A model generated the notes under the pieces. That model did not search any database, had not been told where the DNA came from, and saw nothing but the letters and a program-made list of their open reading frames with translations. This document shows, in pieces, positions 1 to 11,500 of a DNA stretch of 64,000 bases; within the stretch, counting starts at the first letter, position 1; each line of letters opens with the position of its first letter. Origin of the DNA: Nannochloropsis salina CCMP1776 (taxonomy: Eukaryota; Sar; Eustigmatophyceae; Eustigmatales; Monodopsidaceae); NCBI GenBank assembly GCA_004565275.1, contig SDOX01000110.1:246-64245 (forward strand), read 5' to 3'. A program made the translations under genes and the position numbers.

Positions 1-56
1 GGTCCTCCCTCCCGCCCTCCCTCCCGCCCTCCCTCCCGCCCTCCCTCCCGCCCTCA
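1..56. repeat. CCCTCCCG-type tandem repeat
   Basis: The window opens in an array of about seven 8-base units of the form CCCTCCCG. It ends in a good 3' splice site (pyrimidines then CAG at 65-67), so it is probably the end of an intron of the gene that follows. Confidence 0.8.
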
Positions 57-67
57 CCCTGGCCCAG

Positions 68-916
68 GGACTCCGGACCGTTTTGAGGGACCACTTGCAG
101 GCTTGTAGGGAGGAGGCAGACTGGTACCACCGATACCTGGACGCGAGCGCACTCTGTGCATGGGCGACCCCTTCGTGCTCGGAAAACGTGGGGTTGGGGG
201 ATGCGGGCGGCGTGGAGGGAGAGGGTTGGGAGGAGGAGGAGGAGGAGGGAGGGGAAGGGGTTGGGTGGGAGGAGGAGGAGGAGGAAGGGGAGGAGAGGGG
301 CCCCGGCTGGACCTTCCACTCCTCTTCCTCCGCCTCCTCGCTCGCCTCCTCCCGGTCCACACGGAAAGGCGGGTCCGGGCGCAGGGAGCGGAGTCGTGGG
401 AGCAGTTTGAATGCGTGGGCGAGTGGGAGCTTCACAGACTCCTTCAGCGGCGCCCCTCACATGCGCCGGCCCACCTATGCCTTCCCCCCCTTCCTGCCTC
501 CTCCCGAGGAGTCCACCGACGCCGCGGCGGGGAGGATGAGGGGAGGGACCTGGGACCCTTTGGAAGGAAGCAGCGGGAGGGGCGGGCGGCGGGGAGGGGG
601 GGAGGGAGGGAGGGAAGGAGAGGGTCGGATGGTGGGGGGGGACACAATGTTGTCGTGGGAGGGGGGAGGGGAGGAGGAGGCGATGGCGGGGTTGACGCGG
701 GTGAAACGGGATGTGTTCGTGAGGGAGGATAATCCGTACATCACCTACAATATGGCCGGGGCGATCGGTGCGTCCTGCTTGCCCTGGGGGAAAGGAAGGG
801 AGGGTGGGGGGGAGGTCGAGGGGGGGGTGCGAGCCCTGGTGGGCGGGGAAAGCTCGATGCTGTTCAAGAACAGGCAAGGGGAGAGGGGGAGGGCGCGAGG
901 CGGAGAGCGCCAGTGA
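68..916 (+). CDS. 3' part of an unrecognised gene, cut by the window start
   Basis: An open frame begins after a CAG acceptor at 65-67 and runs to TGA at 914-916. The beginning (residues reading LRTVLRDHLQACREEADW) and a later segment (VFVREDNPYITYNMAG) look like real protein. The middle is Glu/Gly/Ser/Pro low complexity, and parts of it could be intron. A possible donor (GTGCGT) lies at 769, so the true 3' end may differ. I do not recognise a family. It converges on the minus-strand membrane gene to its right. Upstream exons lie outside the window. Confidence 0.35.
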   Translation, partial: GLRTVLRDHLQACREEADWYHRYLDASALCAWATPSCSENVGLGDAGGVEGEGWEEEEEEGGEGVGWEEEEEEGEERGPGWTFHSSSSASSLASSRSTRKGGSGRRERSRGSSLNAWASGSFTDSFSGAPHMRRPTYAFPPFLPPPEESTDAAAGRMRGGTWDPLEGSSGRGGRRGGGEGGREGEGRMVGGDTMLSWEGGGEEEAMAGLTRVKRDVFVREDNPYITYNMAGAIGASCLPWGKGREGGGEVEGGVRALVGGESSMLFKNRQGERGRARGGERQ

Positions 917-1697
917 TGGGGATGGAAGGGGTGGAGGAAGCATGCTGGGAGGCGCGCGTACGGGCTCGCCTCACACGTCCGAAGCGCGAAAAAAAAGGAC
1001 ATTTAATGGCGCGGGGACGCCAGCAAAACTCCACACCCACCACGGGGAGATAGTGTTGTGCCACCTTCTTTGTGAATCCTACCAGCGTTATGATTGCGTC
1101 AAATCTCCCTCAATACATGCTGTGAATGGAGGGCTCCAGCCTCGTCCCTTCCCTCCTCCCTGCGGCCCGCTGCCTTCCCTCTCACAGCGCACATGCTTTC
1201 TCCCCGCTCTCTTCCTCTGTCCTTTCAAGTCTTCTCCTTGGAGGCGGCGCGAGGACTGGGAGTGAAGAGTCTTAAGGAAGCGGAGAACCCCCTTCCCTTT
1301 CCTCCTCAGCGCCCGGTCCCGCATCGCTTCCCCTTGCTTTCTTTTTCAATTTCTTTCCCGTTAGTTTAAAAATCCTGCATACGATCCCCCAAAAAACGAC
1401 CTTCCCTCGTCGACCCCCCGTCACCACAAATGCTGCCATGCGGGTTCTTTAAAATTAATATGCGTAGGGTCAATCTCCCATTCGGCGCCTCCTTCCCGAC
1501 CTCCCTCCTTCTCCTCCTGCCTACCGCTCTTCGCCGTATCTACCTGACCCAGCGAGTGTGCTGTTTGCCATGCTGGGTGCCAGATAATATGACACCAACC
1601 TTTCCTTCCCTCGGAGAGGCACACGAATGACGCGTCTAGCCCTTATCAGGACCACCAAACTCCACCTCTCCCCCCTCCCTTCTGTCCCCTCCCTCTC
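917..1697. other. Convergent intergenic region
   Basis: About 780 bases lie between two convergent genes. The stretch is C/T-rich on the plus strand. I see no convincing exon; it probably holds the two 3' UTRs and termination sites. Confidence 0.4.
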
Positions 1698-3164
1698 TTA
1701 ACAAATGTCTTCGTCGTAGTAGTAGTCCGCCTCCTTCGCCTCTGCTCGGCTGGTGGAGTAGGGTCGAGCCCGGCTCAAGGGCCCCGAGACAGACCGAGGG
1801 CGTTTCATCATCATTCCTCCCTCCCGTCCGCCCTTCGCCAACGCCGCGCTCAAGGACTCAGCGTGCGTTCGCGCCATTTCTGCCTTCTTCATGGCATGCC
1901 CCGTATTTAAGAAGATCGTCCAGGCGGACACAGCCAAATTCGCCTGGAAAATCGTGGCCGCCGCCACGTAGATGAAGGTCATGCGCCAGAACCAGGAGGA
2001 GAGACCTTGAGGGGCCGCGCAGTAGGTGAGGAGCTCGGTCCCTGTAATCGCCACCGGCTTGAGGCCCATCCAGTAGGTGACCGTGTTCAGCTCTTGGGAG
2101 AGGCTGGCGGCGGCCGTCTCGGCGCCCAGGGCGGCCCCGGCGCCGCAGGCTTGGTTAGTCATGAGGACGAGGGAGGCCAGGAGGATGGTGAGAAGGAGGA
2201 GGCTCATGGACGCCAAGAAACCGATGTAGGAGAGGGGGAAGAAAAATGCCTGGACGGAGCGGACGGAGCAGCGCTTGAAGCCCCCACCGCAGCCACGGTT
2301 GCTGCAGAATTTCCCCACCAAAATTTCCAGGGTCGCGCCCGTGAAAAGGATGGAAAGAAGGAGGATGGCGGCGTTTACCGTGTCGATGTAATAGAGAAAG
2401 TAGGTCATGTACGCAAAAATCCGCTGGAAATTATCGAGCAAAGAGATGCTCGTCCCCAGCGTCTGAACCTTGCCCACGCCGAGGTTGGAGGCGGCAATCG
2501 CGCCCCCCGCCCAGATGAGGGTGAGGAGAGGAATGGAACGGAAAATGTCGTAGGTGGTTTTCGCGCATTTTTTCAAACCAAGGCAGCAGCCCGGCGCCCC
2601 TTCCTCTTCCTCGTCCACCACCACCACACCCGCTTTCGAGTGCACCACCAAAGCCTGCTCGCTGTTGGCGCCGGAGGAGCTGCGACGGGAGTAACGTTGG
2701 CTGCCCACAGGCATGCTGCGCGCTGAGACCCGTCGGGGGGAAATCTCCTCCTCTTCATCGAGGTAGTCGTCGTACTCGTCACCGCTGTCATCGTAGTAAT
2801 GGCGGGTATTGGTGATGCGGGAAGCGCGGCGGGATTGCCGGGCCCCACCATTGGTCCCTGCGCGAGACTGACGGTGGTGGCGGCCGGGAGAGGGGGAAGG
2901 GGCATCCTCTTCCTCGTGCCGATTCGAGAAACGAGAGCCGACGGATTCCTCCTCAGCGACGTTCCGCGCACGGGTGCTTCCCGCACCGGAAGCGGCTACC
3001 ATGGCTGCGGTGCGTTGGTTGTCCTTGACAATGACTTGTTCGAGCTCGTTGACGACGTGGGCGTGGCCGTCGTCCAAAGAACGCTCCTCCTGTGAATTGG
3101 AAGCGGGAGGCGCACCGGCGGTCGTACTCTTGGGAGGAGAAAAGCGACGGATGCCGAAAGGCAT
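1698..3164 (-). CDS. Four-helix membrane protein with long disordered N-terminus, unknown function
   Basis: This is a single uninterrupted frame of 488 codons. Residues 1-185 are hydrophilic and Ser/Arg/Glu-rich, with tyrosine/acid clusters (for example YYDDSGDEYDDY). They are followed by a Cys patch (CCLGLKKC, about 193-200) that could be lipid-modified. Four long hydrophobic segments follow at about 210-230, 250-285, 303-335 and 390-420. Cys-rich loops lie between helices 2 and 3 (FCSNRGCGGGFKRC) and between helices 3 and 4. The tail is basic and ends in DYYYDEDIC. I infer an integral membrane protein with both ends in the cytoplasm, perhaps tetraspanin-like in layout, but no family signature is visible. 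The ATG at 3164 is the first in frame. Unlike most neighbours it shows no intron. Confidence 0.65.
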   Translation of the reverse strand: MPFGIRRFSPPKSTTAGAPPASNSQEERSLDDGHAHVVNELEQVIVKDNQRTAAMVAASGAGSTRARNVAEEESVGSRFSNRHEEEDAPSPSPGRHHRQSRAGTNGGARQSRRASRITNTRHYYDDSGDEYDDYLDEEEEISPRRVSARSMPVGSQRYSRRSSSGANSEQALVVHSKAGVVVVDEEEEGAPGCCLGLKKCAKTTYDIFRSIPLLTLIWAGGAIAASNLGVGKVQTLGTSISLLDNFQRIFAYMTYFLYYIDTVNAAILLLSILFTGATLEILVGKFCSNRGCGGGFKRCSVRSVQAFFFPLSYIGFLASMSLLLLTILLASLVLMTNQACGAGAALGAETAAASLSQELNTVTYWMGLKPVAITGTELLTYCAAPQGLSSWFWRMTFIYVAAATIFQANLAVSAWTIFLNTGHAMKKAEMARTHAESLSAALAKGGREGGMMMKRPRSVSGPLSRARPYSTSRAEAKEADYYYDEDIC

Positions 3165-5592
3165 TGAATGCTCTGTGTGGATAAACGTCCATGAATGTCA
3201 GTGGATCAGCACATGTAGAGACCGTGTTGTTGATTTTTAGAGATACACCGTTGAGAAGTGGTCGGTCTTCAGCCTCCAGTATGATAACTAAACAGCATCA
3301 CTTTTCGCACAGACGCACAATATCCCCCCGCAAAATCGATTTTATCGTTGTCATATTCATTATGTCCTTCATAAGCTACGCAAGTGCGATGATCATCGGT
3401 GACATTTTTGGCGCACTTCTTTTTCAATGCAATGTAATAGCATGTGGGCGTAGGGACAAAAGCAATCATCACCTCCCCCTTAAATGACATTACCTCCCAA
3501 ATGCGCCCGCTAAAGCGTCAATCCAACACTAACCAACAAGGGCATGAGTAAGGTATGTCTTCAAAATCGATGTGCGCACAGCACGCACACGCAATGCACG
3601 AATTATGACGGGCTCAAATCTGCTGGCATTTATGGGCGTATCAAGCGGGAACTTAACGGCCTGGAAACAGCAGGTAACGGTCAAATGACCATACTATGAA
3701 CCAAGAACCATTTCAGTCGGAGAAAAGAGACCATTGGATCGAACGGTATGAAAATGATGTTATCGTAGGAAGATAATTTTGCTATGAAGATGAAATGTTT
3801 ACATCGTGATCTTGATATTGATTTCGACTGCGGACGACTACCAATGGAGCGTTTGCTTCTGGCTAGCCGTTAAGCCGTTTCTCTCTTTTCTATGCCTTTC
3901 CTCTTTTATTTCCCGCCCTTTCATCATATCATAATTTTTCGTCTCCTTCTTGATTATGCATTATCAGTTAGGTGTATAATGATGGTTAGATGACTCCAGC
4001 TGAGTTTCCTGCATCATTCAGGCTATACGCATGGAATTTAAAAAAAAGTGAAGTGAGCATATTATTATCTTCTTGCGTTCAGAGTGATGAAAAAATTTAT
4101 CGAGCTGAACACACAAATCTTTGTCATCGAGAAGTGGAAATATCTGTGTTTACTTTTTTTATTATAAAGCTCGTACATGAAAGATATGTAATATCTAGAA
4201 TCAGCGTTTAAATTCCAGTGGACGGCCATAGCCAGCAACAAAAGGATAGAGATTTCAGCTATACGCTGAACGCAGTATTCGCTTCATCAACAGTGCTATT
4301 CGTGTAAGGAAAAGAGGCTCACCGCTGTTCGAGATTGTGACTACAACTCTTTACAAAGGAATGAGATAACTCGTGATTAATTGATATGCTGCGTGCTCCT
4401 CGTGTGAGACTCGTCTCCTGAAGGAGTTAATATTAAAAAAATCGTACGAGGGTAACTATTGGATACATAAAAGATTCCACACGGTGGTACATTGAGGTTC
4501 TTGTTCAAATCTATTATGGTTCTGATTAAGGTATTTGCAGGTATAGTAGATGTTTGAAAAAATGAGAGCACTGAAAACGCCTTCATCCGACACTTTAAAA
4601 AAACAAAATTTCGACTTTGTGTATCAAAGAGCACATTTTGCGTTCAATACATGTGAACATGGATCATTCTGTCGTAACATATACAGGTCGGATGTAAGTG
4701 TGTTGTTCTTAAGAAACGGAGGTGAATGGCTTGTCCAGATGCGCCCTGAATGGGTACTCAATGAATCAGCTAAGTGCATAGAATTTATTAACAACAAGGA
4801 AAAAAGGCATTGCTTGTCAATGCTTAGGCGGACCTAAGCAAGCAAGTCTCGCGAGACATTCATATCAGGCAGGGGTATGAATCTTGGTGGTAGCTCAGAT
4901 AAAATGCGGCACAAATAAACAACGCAAGCTATTCCAACTACAAATCTGTATCGAAGGTGCAATCCTCGTCCAGGAAAGTGTGCAACCGCGTTGAGCAAAG
5001 TGTGGCGTGCGCCTAAAGTGCTAAGGCGGGTGTTGGATAACCTATCTCAAGGCATCGCCAAGGCTTTGGGCCAGAAAAAAGCGACGAGGGCAAAGCTTTC
5101 TTGTGTTTAGCAAGGTGCCAACATGTCTGAAAGCGCCTTCGAAAGTAAAGTACACACGGATCACCGTGCACTCAGTGCTCGACAGTCGTATAGGTTCCTT
5201 ATCTTTCCGCAGTCCTGGGGTGTTTGGCATTCAATGGGGTGGTCGAAACAAGCAAATGTGCGGGCCAAGCCACGCATGCGCCCCGCTCGCGGGAATGCTC
5301 GAAATAAAAGACGGCGACGTCCCGAAATAGTGCCCCCGGGGGTCTTGGGGACACAAAGACATGCGAATTCACGCGATTTTGAAATTATAAACGTGATACG
5401 TGGCATCCTCATCCCTGGCATCGTGGTATTGTTTTTTTTTCCCCCTAGAAAAGTGGGCTTTTGCTTCGGACTTCCACTACTAATGATGACGAATTGAAAA
5501 AGGAGAACTTCAGCGGGGCCATTCCATTGACTTGTCCTCACCGTCTCTCTATCCTTGTGGGGACATATATATATATAGACAGCTGGCCTAGC
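3165..5592. other. Gene-poor AT-richer region upstream of the Ca2+ ATPase
   Basis: About 2.4 kb has no open frame showing the G/C-ending codon style of the neighbours and no GGGA/CCCT tracts. The few open frames are short, AT-biased and unsupported. A TATATATATA run at about 5566-5577 lies just upstream of the ATPase start and may be a core promoter or merely a simple repeat. Confidence 0.5.
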
Positions 5593-8500
5593 ATGGTATC
5601 CTTTCAGATAGGGCCTCGGGACCTTGCGGAGTTGAATGAAGACCAACAGGTGATAACGCCCTTCCCAGATCTGCCCTGTTCAGATGTCATCTCGGTCCAA
5701 CGCCGTGCTAACCTTATAAGGTCTTTTTCCCATTTACGCCACGCCATCAACTGTAGACGGCTCAGAACGTTGCACGTCTCCGAGCCAAGGGTGGCGTCTT
5801 GTGGCTTCTCAAGGCTTTGCGCACGCATCACGATAGAGGCATTCCTTCCTCCGAGGTAAAGTGTCCGCGGTCCCTGTCCTACCAATGTGCGCATGGCCCT
5901 CCCACTGTCTCTATTGGTGATGAGAAAGCGAAAAGTCACTGAGCTCCTTTTCTCTCCAAGACCCTCGGATTCTCACTCACTGGGCATCTCTCTTTCGTTT
6001 CACAAGCCTGAGGAATCAGACTCTGAGGCCGTCCTGACTGCGCCCCTCTCTCCCCGCCTGCACTTGCCCCTCCTTCCCTCCCTCCCCACTTGTTCCAGGT
6101 GCCACATCGACAGGAGGTCTTCGGCTCCAACCGTCTCCCCGAGCCCGAGGCTGAGTCCTGGCTGAGCATTTTCATTGGCAGCTTCAATGACGCTACCCTG
6201 ATCGTCCTCATCGTCTCCGCCATCGTCTCCCTAGTCATTGGTAGGATTCAAGGGAGGGCGGGAAGGATGTTGACTTGGAAGACCTTCCTGCCCCTTCCCC
6301 CCGACGCGCTTTCCTTCACATCCGACCAACCAGGCCGGTGAATCAAATGTCATCCATCCCTCCCTCCCTCCCTCCCTCCCTCCCTCCCTCCCCCCCTTCC
6401 ACCTCCAACAGGCCTCTACGAAGACCCCCGAAAGGGGTGGGTGGAGGGTGCGGCCATCCTGACTGCTGTCCTGGCGGTGGCCTTCGTCACCGCCACTAAC
6501 GACTACTCGAAAGAACAGCAGTTTCGGGCCCTGAACGCGGTCAAGGAGGACATCGCTGTCAAGGTGAAAAGCCTCCTCCTTTCTCTTGCCTTCGTCCTTC
6601 GCCGCTTGTTTTCGTCTGGGGTCGTGCATCTCCCCTCCCTCCCTTGCTTTCTCGGTTATCTGTACTCGAGATAATATTGACCTATTCCCGTTCTTCCCCA
6701 CCCTCTCTCTGCCTTCCTCCCTCCCTCCCTCCCTCCCTCCCTCCCTCCCTCAGGTCCGACGCGACGGCCAAGTGAAAGCCGTGTCCGTCCATGACATTGT
6801 GGTCGGCGACATTGTCATCGTGGAGGCCGGGGATAAGGTGGGGGGGGAGGGAGGGAGGGAGGGAGGGAGGGAGGGAGGGAGAAACAATGGGGCAGGTAGG
6901 CGGAAATGAAATGTTGGGGACAAATTATCGCCTGTGTATGGACAAGGTAGCCAACAAGATATTTATATTCTATGTATGTCTTCGTCTTTTGAGGCCGATG
7001 CCGCCCGTGTATGGACAAGCCAGAAAAGAACGTGATTCCCTCCCCTAACGAGGTCGTCCACGGCCGGGGAGTGGGATAAAATGCGCGCCTGCCAACCCTA
7101 AGCATGACCTTCCTCCTCCTCCTTTCCGTCCTTCCTTCCCTCAGGTGGTGGCCGATGGCGTCCTGATCGACTATTTTGACGTGACCGCGAATGAAAGTTC
7201 CTTGACAGGAGAGGCAGAGGATATTGGCAAGAGTAAGGCTTCGCCCTCTCAGTCTCTCCTCCTAGCCCTTCCTCCCTATCTCCCCCCCCCCTCCGTCCCT
7301 CCCCGTCGATTGTGAAGACGAATCAAAATTTCTCTCCCGACTGTGCACCACCTCCTCCCTCCCTCCCTCCCTCTTTTCCTTTCCCCTGTTTTCCCAGACG
7401 AGGACGACCCTTTCCTTCTTTCTGGCTGCCAGGTGACAGGCGGGAGCGGGCAGATGCTGGCTGTGGCCGTGGGGAACGAGAGCCGATGGGGACGCATCCG
7501 GGACAAGCTCGACGCCGAGACCAAAGACACGCCCTTGCAGGTGCTGCCCTCCCCTCCCTCCCTCCCTCCCTCCCTCACTCCCTCACTCACTCACTCACTC
7601 CCTCACTCACTCACTCCCTCCCCCCTTTTCGTTTTCGGCGGCGCATCCCCCCTGACCGATAACTTCTTCGACGGCCTTCCCTTGCCAATGCCCGGACAGG
7701 AAAAACTGGACGACATGGCGAATTTTATCGGGTACGGGACAAACTCTATCGTATCTGTATCTTGCCTGCGGCCTCCTCACTCTTGGTGATTGACCCACCC
7801 TTCCCTCCCTCCCTCCCTCCCTCCCTTCCTCCCTCCCTCCCTCCCTCTTCTGTAGCTACGTGGGCATGGGAGCGGCCTTGATGACGTTTTTGGCGATCAT
7901 GGGGGTCTGGTTCTTCCAGATCGACGTAAGTGGCCGCCGGAGGGAGGGAGGGAGGGGTGGAGGGAGGGAGGGAGGGAGGGCCGGTCTGGAGGGAGAAGGT
8001 TTCTTTGTGCGGCCGTGGAAGGACAAGACGTAAGGAGGCGAAGGAAGAGCGTGATTCGCCCTCAGGCCCCGAAAACCCCAACTCACCCTCCCTCCCTCCC
8101 TCCCTCCCTCCCTCCCTCCCTCCCTCCCTCCTTGTCTTCCTTGCAGCCCTCCTCCGAACGCCTTCCCTTCCATGACGTGGTCCTCAAGTCCTTCATCATG
8201 GCTGTCACCATCGTCGTCGTGGCAGTACCAGAGGGCTTGCCGCTGGCGGTGACCATATCCCTCGCGTACTCCACCAAGAAGGTACCCCCTCCCCGACCCC
8301 CCTTCCTCCTTCCTTCCTGCCCGCCCTCCCTTACCTCCCTGATCTCTCTCTTTCGATCTTCGACCATTGACTCGAGATGAACTTCTTGGATGTGAACCTC
8401 TTTCCCTTCTTTCCTCCCTTCTGTCGCCCCCCTTTCGCCCCTCCCTCCCTCCCTCCCTCCCTTTCTAGATGCTCCGTGACCAAAACTTGATCCGCCACCT

Positions 8501-11500
8501 GGCTGCATGTGAGACGATGGGTAACGCTACAGCAATTTGCAGCGACAAGACTGGCACATTGACGGAAAACCGGATGACGGTGACGCATTGCTATTTGGGA
8601 GGTAGGGAAGGAGGGAGGGAGGGAGGGAGGGAGGGAGGGAGGGAGGGAGGGAGGGAGGGCAAGCTGGACGTCTGCGTGGATGCGAGGAGAGAGGTGCCCA
8701 AGCCGACCTCACAAACAGTCGCCGGCCCCTTGGTCGAAGCTCACTGACCTGTGACACCCTTTCCCCTTAGATCTGGGCCCTCAAAACCGTCTACCGCCGT
8801 CCCTCCCTCCCGCCCTCCTTCGGCTCTTGGGGGACGGGATCTCGCTGAATACGACGGCGAACCTGGACAAGGGAAGCCAGGACGGGAGGGAGGACGCGGG
8901 GGAAGGCGGGGTCGGCGTGGGGCAGGTGGGGAGGGGGGCAGTTGGCGTTCGATGGGCTCTACTTTGGTTGCGGGGGACTCGTCTCTGTGGGCGTGACTTG
9001 AACCTCCCGCATGACATGTTTAACCCTCGCTCTCTCTCCCGACCTTGCACCCTAGAACGGCCTCCCCTCCCTCGGCTCTTCCTCCTCCCGCCTGCCCTCC
9101 TTCCTTCCCTCCCGCCTGCCCTCCTTGCTGTCCTCCCTCTCCAAGCCGCCCGTGAAGATTCTGGGGAACAAGACCGAAGGGGCACTCCTCCTCTTCGTGG
9201 ATGCCTACAACGTGGACTATGACAAGGTGGACCCCCTCCCACGCCTTCCCTCCCTTCAATTTCCCTCTTTGCCGTGTTTCCCCGCACGAATGCACACCTG
9301 TTGCTCACCCTCCCTCCTTCCCGCCCTCCCTCCCTCCTTCCCTCCCTGTTCTCTCCCTTCTCAATCCAGGTGCGAGAGAACTACAGGGGATCCATCCAGT
9401 ACAACCCTTTCTCCTCCAAACGGAAGAAGATGAGCGTCCTGGTCCCCGAGGGGGAGGGCGGTGGGAAACAGAGGGTGCTCTATGTGAAAGGAGCAGGTAG
9501 GAGGGAGGAGGGAGGGAGGTAGGGAGGGAGAGAAGGGGTCTGGAGGCTTCTGTAGGGTGGGCTGGGAGAGCAATCCTTTAAATACCTCTCGGGAAGGGAG
9601 GGAAACGAGGGGGAAGAGAGGAAGAGGGAAGAACCTGAAGGTAGAGGCGAAGGGGGAAGGGAGAGGCACTGACACGGGCTGTGGGGAGGGAGGAAGTTCG
9701 GTGGGAAGAGCGAGTCTACGTCGTTCTCTGACGAATGCTATTCCTGATGCCCTTATTGCCCTTCCCTCTCCTGTCACCCTGCTTCTCGGCAATGGTCAGC
9801 CGAACTGATCCTGGCATCCTGCACCCACATTTGCGGCGCGGAGGACGGGAAGAGCAAGCCCTTGGACGCGGAGAAACGGAAGGAATTGGAGGAATATATC
9901 ACCACGCTGGCCAAGCAGAGCCTGCGGACGATGAGGTGGGAATAGGAGGGAGAGGGGGAGGGAGGGCGGGAGGGAGGGAGGATAAGACGGAAGGGGTGCA
10001 GATGTCCCTAGCCTTTGCGAATTTATTCTTGCCCTTTCTTGTCTTGTACCTTTAATGGTCCTGAATTTTACTTTTAGGCGCGGTGGTTGTGTCTGTGGCT
10101 TCTCTCTGGAGGGTAGCACGTCTTTGTAGGGTACAAAATGCCTTCTCTATATCCAGAGATTCGTCTCTCGGCCTTATTGACCTTTTTTCTCCTCTTTCCT
10201 CACCTGCTGGACCCCGCGCGGCCCTTTATTTCCCACGTTTCTTTGTATATATTTCCTTCTCATCTTTTCCATCTCCCTCCCCCCTTCCAATCAATAGTTT
10301 GGCTCATCGGAGCATCGACCCCGCCAGCCTGTCGAATGGCAAAGCCGCCGGCTTCGGGGAAGGGGGTGGCGGGGGGGTTGACCTAGATGAGCTTGAAGAG
10401 GGCTTGACGCTGGACGCGATAGTGGGGATCACGGTAGGTGTTCGCTGTCTCCTTTGCTCTCTGTCTTGTCGGTGGTGCGGAAGGGGGGCCAAGGGGGGGG
10501 GAAATGCCGGTTCAAGAGAGGATTTCGTTCGATCGTGCTAAATTGATATCGGGGCTTTGCACGGTGCACGTCTGTGCGATGGTGACCCTCTTTTCCCTAT
10601 ATTTAATTCTTGCATTCTACAACCCAAGCGTATGCGTGTCATTTAAGGGAGCACCCTTTTCCACGCTCACCGCACCCCATCCACCCTGCCGGGGCACTGT
10701 AGTCCTTCCTATCTCTTTCTAAGACTGATTTTACCGAATCGTAAGCTACCTTCCTAGCCCCCGTGGCTCACTTCATCTCCATATTGACCTCTTGTTCTTT
10801 TTCTCTGGCATTTTGAACAGGATCCCCTCCGACCCGAAGTCAGTGAGGCCGTGCGTGCCTGTCAGAAAGCAGGTATCATGGTACGCATGGTCACGGGAGA
10901 CAATGTGGAGACCGCCAAGGTAGGCAGGGGGAGGGAAGGGGGGGAGGGGACCAGTGTCTCGCCTTTCAAGCAATCTATGGTGTGTGTCTCGGTGCAGTCG
11001 GAAACGGGCGATTCATTGCACTCATGGCGCCGATTTTCCTCCGTGGCACGCCACTGCCAATATCAATATCTTAATTTAAATATGTATTTATATATATATT
11101 CTCATATGGGTCCGATGCCACCCGTCATTCCATACGGATTACCCCCCTTCCCACCGTTCCTGTCCCTCTCTCTCCCTGTCCCTCACAAAAAGGCCATTGC
11201 CCGACAATGTGGGATCCTCACCTCCTGCGGGACCGTGATGGAAGGCCCCGCCTTCCGCGCTCTGACGCCGAAGCAGCTGGACCTCGTCCTCCCTTCCCTG
11301 CAAGTCTTGGCCCGTTCCTCGCCCGACGACAAGCACACCCTGGTCGCCCGCTTGAACGGGACCTTGCCAGAGGACCAAGCCGAGTGGGAAAAAGCCCACC
11401 CGGGAAAATCGTGGGAAAGGGAGCGGGACGGGCTCTTGCCCGGGTACTTGGAGGAATGGGCCGTCTCCCGGGGTGGGGTCGGGGAAGTGGTGGGGGTGAC

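Noticed and set aside
1-56. Telomere or satellite array at the window start
   Set aside because: The unit CCCTCCCG is not the expected TTAGGG-type telomere, and it ends in a normal splice acceptor.
5461-5859. A single 132-codon protein over the ATPase 5' end
   Set aside because: The frame includes the first ATPase exon (5593-5649) read through its intron. The second exon (5757-5855) matches P2B pumps only in another frame after splicing.
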